Shown: in pieces, positions 54,191-64,000 of the stretch
Numbering within the stretch: position 1 is the stretch's first letter
How the letters are laid out: each line of letters begins with the position of its first letter
Origin: Brachypterus glaber
Taxonomy: Eukaryota; Arthropoda; Insecta; Coleoptera; Kateretidae
Length of the DNA: 64,000 bases
Reading direction: 5' to 3'
NCBI GenBank assembly: GCA_958510825.1
Contig: OY294046.1
Location: 51,287,664-51,351,663 of the forward strand
Translations under genes and position numbers: made by a program
The notes under the pieces: model-generated
What the model saw: the letters and a program-made list of their open reading frames with translations, nothing else
Databases searched by the model: none
Told to the model about the DNA's origin: nothing

Positions 54191-55301
54191 TTTTATCCAA
54201 TAAATAGCTTAGGAATTCATATTTTTATTAAAAGTTTTAATGACAATTACAAGAAAATAATTTGACATGTGACAGTTGAGTGGGTAAAATAAATAATTAT
54301 CCACTCAATAAAGTAAAAGCCACGCGGGGGTTATTATTGAGTTTATCTATTTAAAATAAAGCTGGTAATGGAGCTCTCTACAACTAGAATTATAAAACGA
54401 AAGACGTCTACCCTATCTCTAGAAAGAACAAATACAGAATTTGTTTGGTTGGGTGGAAGTGGGAGTGTATGTATGTCTTCTATCCTTTTTGGGTAGAACT
54501 TTTGTCCCTGTCTAATCTAACGGGAGAAATCGCCATTGTCTTATTATCTGTATGTATTGGATAAAATATTTTTACACGGACGTCTGAGATTTTTGTTTGA
54601 CTTGCGAGACTTTCGAGATGAAAATCTATGATATGATAAACACGTGTTTGCATTCTTTTGGCATTAAATAAAGGGGATAATTCTACATCATAAAACATGT
54701 AAAGCCAACAAAGAAACATATTTTCGGAGATTAGGGAGCTACGGCCCTTCGAAGATCGACATACTAAATGGGAAACAAAAAAAAAACGCCAATAAAATTT
54801 AAATGCTGCAGCTCGATTCTTAATTTAAAACTAAACAAAAAGCATTTTTCACAGAAACACTTAAATTTAATATTAAAGAAGTAAATAATAGCCTTTTTAA
54901 AAGTAACATTTTTGGTGGCTTGGTGTTACACTATATGCATTTTTTATGTATTTTTACTCAAGCAATCTATAAATTTTTGTGAACAATCAAAAAAAAAACA
55001 CATAAAAAAGTTTGGGGCAAAACTGTGTTAAGCCTCACACATATTTTTTTGTCTAGGCATGCCTATGGATAGATTCAAAAAAATAAATTAAAATAAACTA
55101 ATTACACTTGGTAATACTAGTATACATGCAAAACTTCGTCGCTCCAGTTCAAAGGGTACCAGAGTTATTAATTAAACACTTTATTTTTAGTACAATTTTA
55201 AAGTGTCGCGTTGCGACGAGTCGTAACTCTCTTAGGGTTCATTTTTCATGTTTTGTGATGTAGAATCATTACCTTTATTTAATGGCAAAAGATTGGAAAC
55301 A
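54191..55301. other. 1.1 kb without recognised elements
   Basis: A small hairpin (GAGTGGGTAAA..TTATCCACTC) lies at 54280-54306. A 79-codon reverse frame (54480-54719) sits in sequence of somewhat even composition, but its peptide is not recognisable. Confidence 0.4.
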
Positions 55302-55790
55302 CCGTGTATATGATAAGTTAATTTGTTTGTTTGTGTAATTATTTCTAAACTTCTTCTGTTTAATAAATATGGCAACAGTTTCTATATTTTTGTCAACTAG
55401 TTACCCCTCCAAAACAAAATCAAAGCCCCCCCCCCCAAAAACTGTTTTTAAACCTATGTGGGCAGACCGTTATTTGTAGTTCATTCAATTTGGATGTTAT
55501 TTTATTTAATTATTTACAACGTCCGAATTTCATTTTGATATAAAAGATGAATAAACAAAAAAGTTATAGGGGTGTACCACTATTTTGTGGCACCCCGTAT
55601 TCGATAAATTAATTTGATGTTTCTGTAATTATTTCTAAACTTTTTCTGTTTAATAAATATGGGAAGAGTTTCTATATTTTTGTCAACTAGTTATGCCTCC
55701 AAAAAAAAATCATAGGCCGCCAAAAACTGTTTTTAAAGTTTTAAAGGGTGGAAACGTATGTGGTCAGACCGTTATTTGTAGGGTTCTGTA
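55302..55790. repeat. Spaced direct duplication, ~302-bp offset
   Basis: GTAATTATTTCTAAACTT, CTGTTTAATAAATATGG, TTGTCAACTAGTTA and AGACCGTTATTTGTAG occur first at 55336-55480 and again at 55627-55780. In the first copy a 12-C run replaces the corresponding A/C-rich stretch of the second. Confidence 0.8.
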
Positions 55791-55960
55791 CCTAAAAAAC
55801 GAAAAGGGAACGTTTGGTTGTCCTTTCGTATACAGACATGTCTGTCACAGCGGTTTATTTCAGGAACGATATAAGTTATTATTCTGAAATTTGGCATACG
55901 AGACCAGGGTATGATTATATTTTAGGAATGTTTTTGCCAAAAAGTCAAAAATTAAATGTT
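55785..55960 (+). mobile_element. Repeat with GGGTTCTGTACC head and CTGT cassette
   Basis: GGGTTCTGTACCTAAAAAAC, then GTATACAGACATGTCTGTCA and, after TTTCAGGAACGATATAAG, TCTGAAATTTGGCATACGAG. This order of head, CTGT tract, G-G-AACG block and TGAAATTTG matches a very common insect repeat class (in Lepidoptera often described as Helitron-like). The assignment is from memory, and the 3' end is not defined. Confidence 0.5.
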
Positions 55961-56398
55961 TTTAAAGATCCGTATCGAGTTGGATCATAGTATTTTAATC
56001 CGACAGTTTTTTTTTCTGCAAAATGAAACCCCCTTTTTACAGTGTAGTGAATTGTTTGAGGTTCGCAAACAGTTCAAATAGCTTGAATCAATTTTTTAAA
56101 CAATGAAAAATGTATACGTTGATATGATAAAATGATTTTAAGCACACAAAAGATTTTTCAATACAAAACTTCTATAATAATATTTTGTAAAGGTGAAAAA
56201 TCCCTACATTCTCTTGATGTGTTTTCTTTAAGTAAAATTGATTTTTTAATCATGCCATTTTTTTTGTATTTTTATTTTGTATATTTTCCTTTCGTAGATA
56301 GAGAGAAATGATTACTAAAAACAAGTACGAATTATTTAGATCCAGTGGCTCAAGCAATATCTTACTTAGATCAAGTAGTTAAAACATATAATAAAAAT
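55961..56398. other. AT-rich spacer
   Basis: Probably the body of the preceding repeat. Nothing identifiable. Confidence 0.4.
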
Positions 56399-56606
56399 AA
56401 AAACTTTTCACAAAAAAAAAGAAACCGACTGTAAAAAGTAAAAAATAAAAAATAAGCCGGTGGCAATTTCACCACTCCCTTAATTAAATACTAACAATTA
56501 TTAATGTTGTTAAATTGTTTGCTGTGAAATTGGCACCCACTTATTTTTTATTTTTTACTTTTTAGAGACAGAATTCGGTTCATTTTTTTTGCGAAAAGTT
56601 TTTATT
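56399..56606. repeat. 208-bp foldback
   Basis: AAAAACTTTTCACAAAAAAA, GAAACCGACTGT and AAAAAGTAAAAAATAAAAAA pair with TTTTTTATTTTTTACTTTTT, ACAGAATTCGGTTC and GCGAAAAGTTTTT. GCCGGTGGCAATTTCAC / GTGAAATTGGCACCC closes the arms around a ~55-bp loop. Confidence 0.85.
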
Positions 56607-56653
56607 TTTTACTTTTTAGAGACACAGATCTGTAAGATCTCGGAAAGCTACTG

Positions 56654-56678
56654 ACGTCACAACGCACTATTAGTGCGT
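56654..56678. repeat. 25-bp perfect palindrome
   Basis: CACAACGCACTA-T-TAGTGCGTTGTG, preceded by CTGACGTCA. Confidence 0.9.
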
Positions 56679-56680
56679 TG

Positions 56681-57241
56681 TGGCGTTATCATCTTAAAGA
56701 TAAATTTTTAAAAAATAAATTTAATAGTATTTTTATTTCAGCGACCAAGAGTCCAACCAACCTTATTTTACACGAAATACTAAATAAAATCTTTGTAAAA
56801 CTTTAAGCTTTAAGTAATAATCAAATAACACCTTATGGTATAATCACAAATTTTATAATTTTCTCTTGGTATTTTAATATTGCAGGTCCACAGAATCCAG
56901 TTTAGTTGCATTTAAAAGATTTTTAGCCTGCCGTAATCATTGAGTGACCCCTTAATCAATTTATCCGACTTATCCGAGTTGTTCGACCATTTTCTAAAAA
57001 TTTGGTTGGTATTAGAACCAAATTGAGCCGGTTTTAAGTGCAATTGCATTAAAAAGATTAGATTTATCTTGATTATCCGGCTTACCCGGCATTATCCGAG
57101 TGTCAAATTAAAACGAGACCACCTCAGGAATGTCCCCTTTAAGTAGCAAAACGTTTCATCAAATTCCGTTCATCCGTTCCAAAGTTATGCGGGAACAAAC
57201 CTCCTCCTTTTTTGGAAGTCGGTTAAAAAATACTGCTGCCC
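56681..57241 (-). mobile_element. Fragment ending in AACCGACTTCC
   Basis: On the minus strand the part near 57226 begins TAACCGACTTCCAAAAAAGG followed by AGGAGGTTTGTTCCCGCAT, which resembles a repeat end widespread in insect (notably lepidopteran) genomes. Upstream, TTATCCGACTTATCCGAG and TTATCCGGCTTACCCGGC repeat at 56965-57100. The element class and left boundary are unknown. Confidence 0.4.
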
Positions 57242-57528
57242 CTATAGGCCTAGGTTCATTAAAATCAAAAACGAAAAAAAAAAAATAAAAGATTTTTCAA
57301 GTTTTTCAAAAAAAAAATTTAAGCTTTTCTTTTGTAAAACGAAAAATAAACTGAAAAAAAAACAATTTTTTTGTTAAAAATTGTTTTTAGCCCATTTTAC
57401 CTCCTTACACCAATCCGATTTTTACCAAAAACAATCCCAGCCTAGAACTTTGGATAAACAAGCTATATTTCAAATTTTAAGTATTTAGCCCGACGCGTTC
57501 ATGAGTCATCGTGGTCACAAATTTCCCG
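57242..57528 (+). mobile_element. Family D element, left part up to the array
   Basis: CTATAGGCCTAGGTTCATTA, the A/T centre, CACCAATCCGATTTTTACC, AATCCCAGCCTAGAACTTTG and CATCGTGGTCACAAATTTCC follow the order of 8848-9388. The CTTTCCCC end is missing. At CCCGGACAGACAGACA the sequence passes straight into the array. The right half of the element should lie beyond the window. Confidence 0.85.

Positions 57529-64000
<6,472 letters not shown>

Overview
The window looks like gene-poor, strongly AT-rich intergenic DNA from an arthropod, most likely an insect. I base this on the many small TA-flanked inverted-repeat elements, hAT-like 8-bp target duplications, tRNA-derived SINEs, Tc1-like and non-LTR remnants, and internal tetranucleotide tracts of the kind seen in insect repeats. 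I find no intact host gene, rRNA, functional tRNA, CRISPR array or bacterial-style operon. Open frames above 60 codons are either chance frames in AT-rich repeats or, in the last 6.5 kb, products of a period-4 satellite that has no stop in any frame.

Layout. 1-7.3 kb: two facing copies of repeat family A, a TA-flanked inverted-repeat element, a family B element, family C, a 179-bp tandem duplication, then a nest of elements (an AAGCTT-rich element, family F, and a 1.39-kb TA element that holds an inverted family C copy). 7.3-14.3 kb: a foldback, families D and I, a non-LTR ORF2 fragment, a Tc1-like transposase pseudogene, and two elements saturated with short words, one of them nested inside another element. 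14.7-21.6 kb: family A split by a SINE with a clear 10-bp target duplication, family K, family B, foldback J, hAT-like H, and family C. 23-30 kb: a 1.38-kb foldback, a GACGTC-rich element interrupted by family F and a second SINE, a long-TIR element with a pseudo-tRNA, a family C minisatellite, and family A. 30-39.3 kb: several TIR elements, two hAT-like elements with 8-bp duplications, and a tandem duplication involving family I. 41-46.4 kb: a GC-rich folded island, a long TIR element, an 824-bp Tc1/mariner-type palindrome, and a 116-bp almost perfect loopless palindrome. 47.4-51.2 kb: a three-level nest, with a foldback split by a non-LTR retrotransposon that is itself split by a 1.9-kb element with an 11-bp duplication and an exon-like segment. 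51.7-57.5 kb: family K, a TIR element, hairpins, direct repeats and family D. 57.5-64.0 kb: a (GACA)n array that runs off the window.

The most interesting connection is that families A, C, D, the 18.6-19.4 kb foldback and a 55.8-kb repeat all carry a CTGT/ACAG tract; in A, C, D and the 55.8-kb repeat it sits next to a related short module. In the family D copy at 57.2 kb the giant (GACA)n array begins exactly at that tract, so a mobile-element cassette appears to have seeded a multi-kilobase satellite. Nothing here works together as a pathway: the window is an archive of nested mobile-element insertions.
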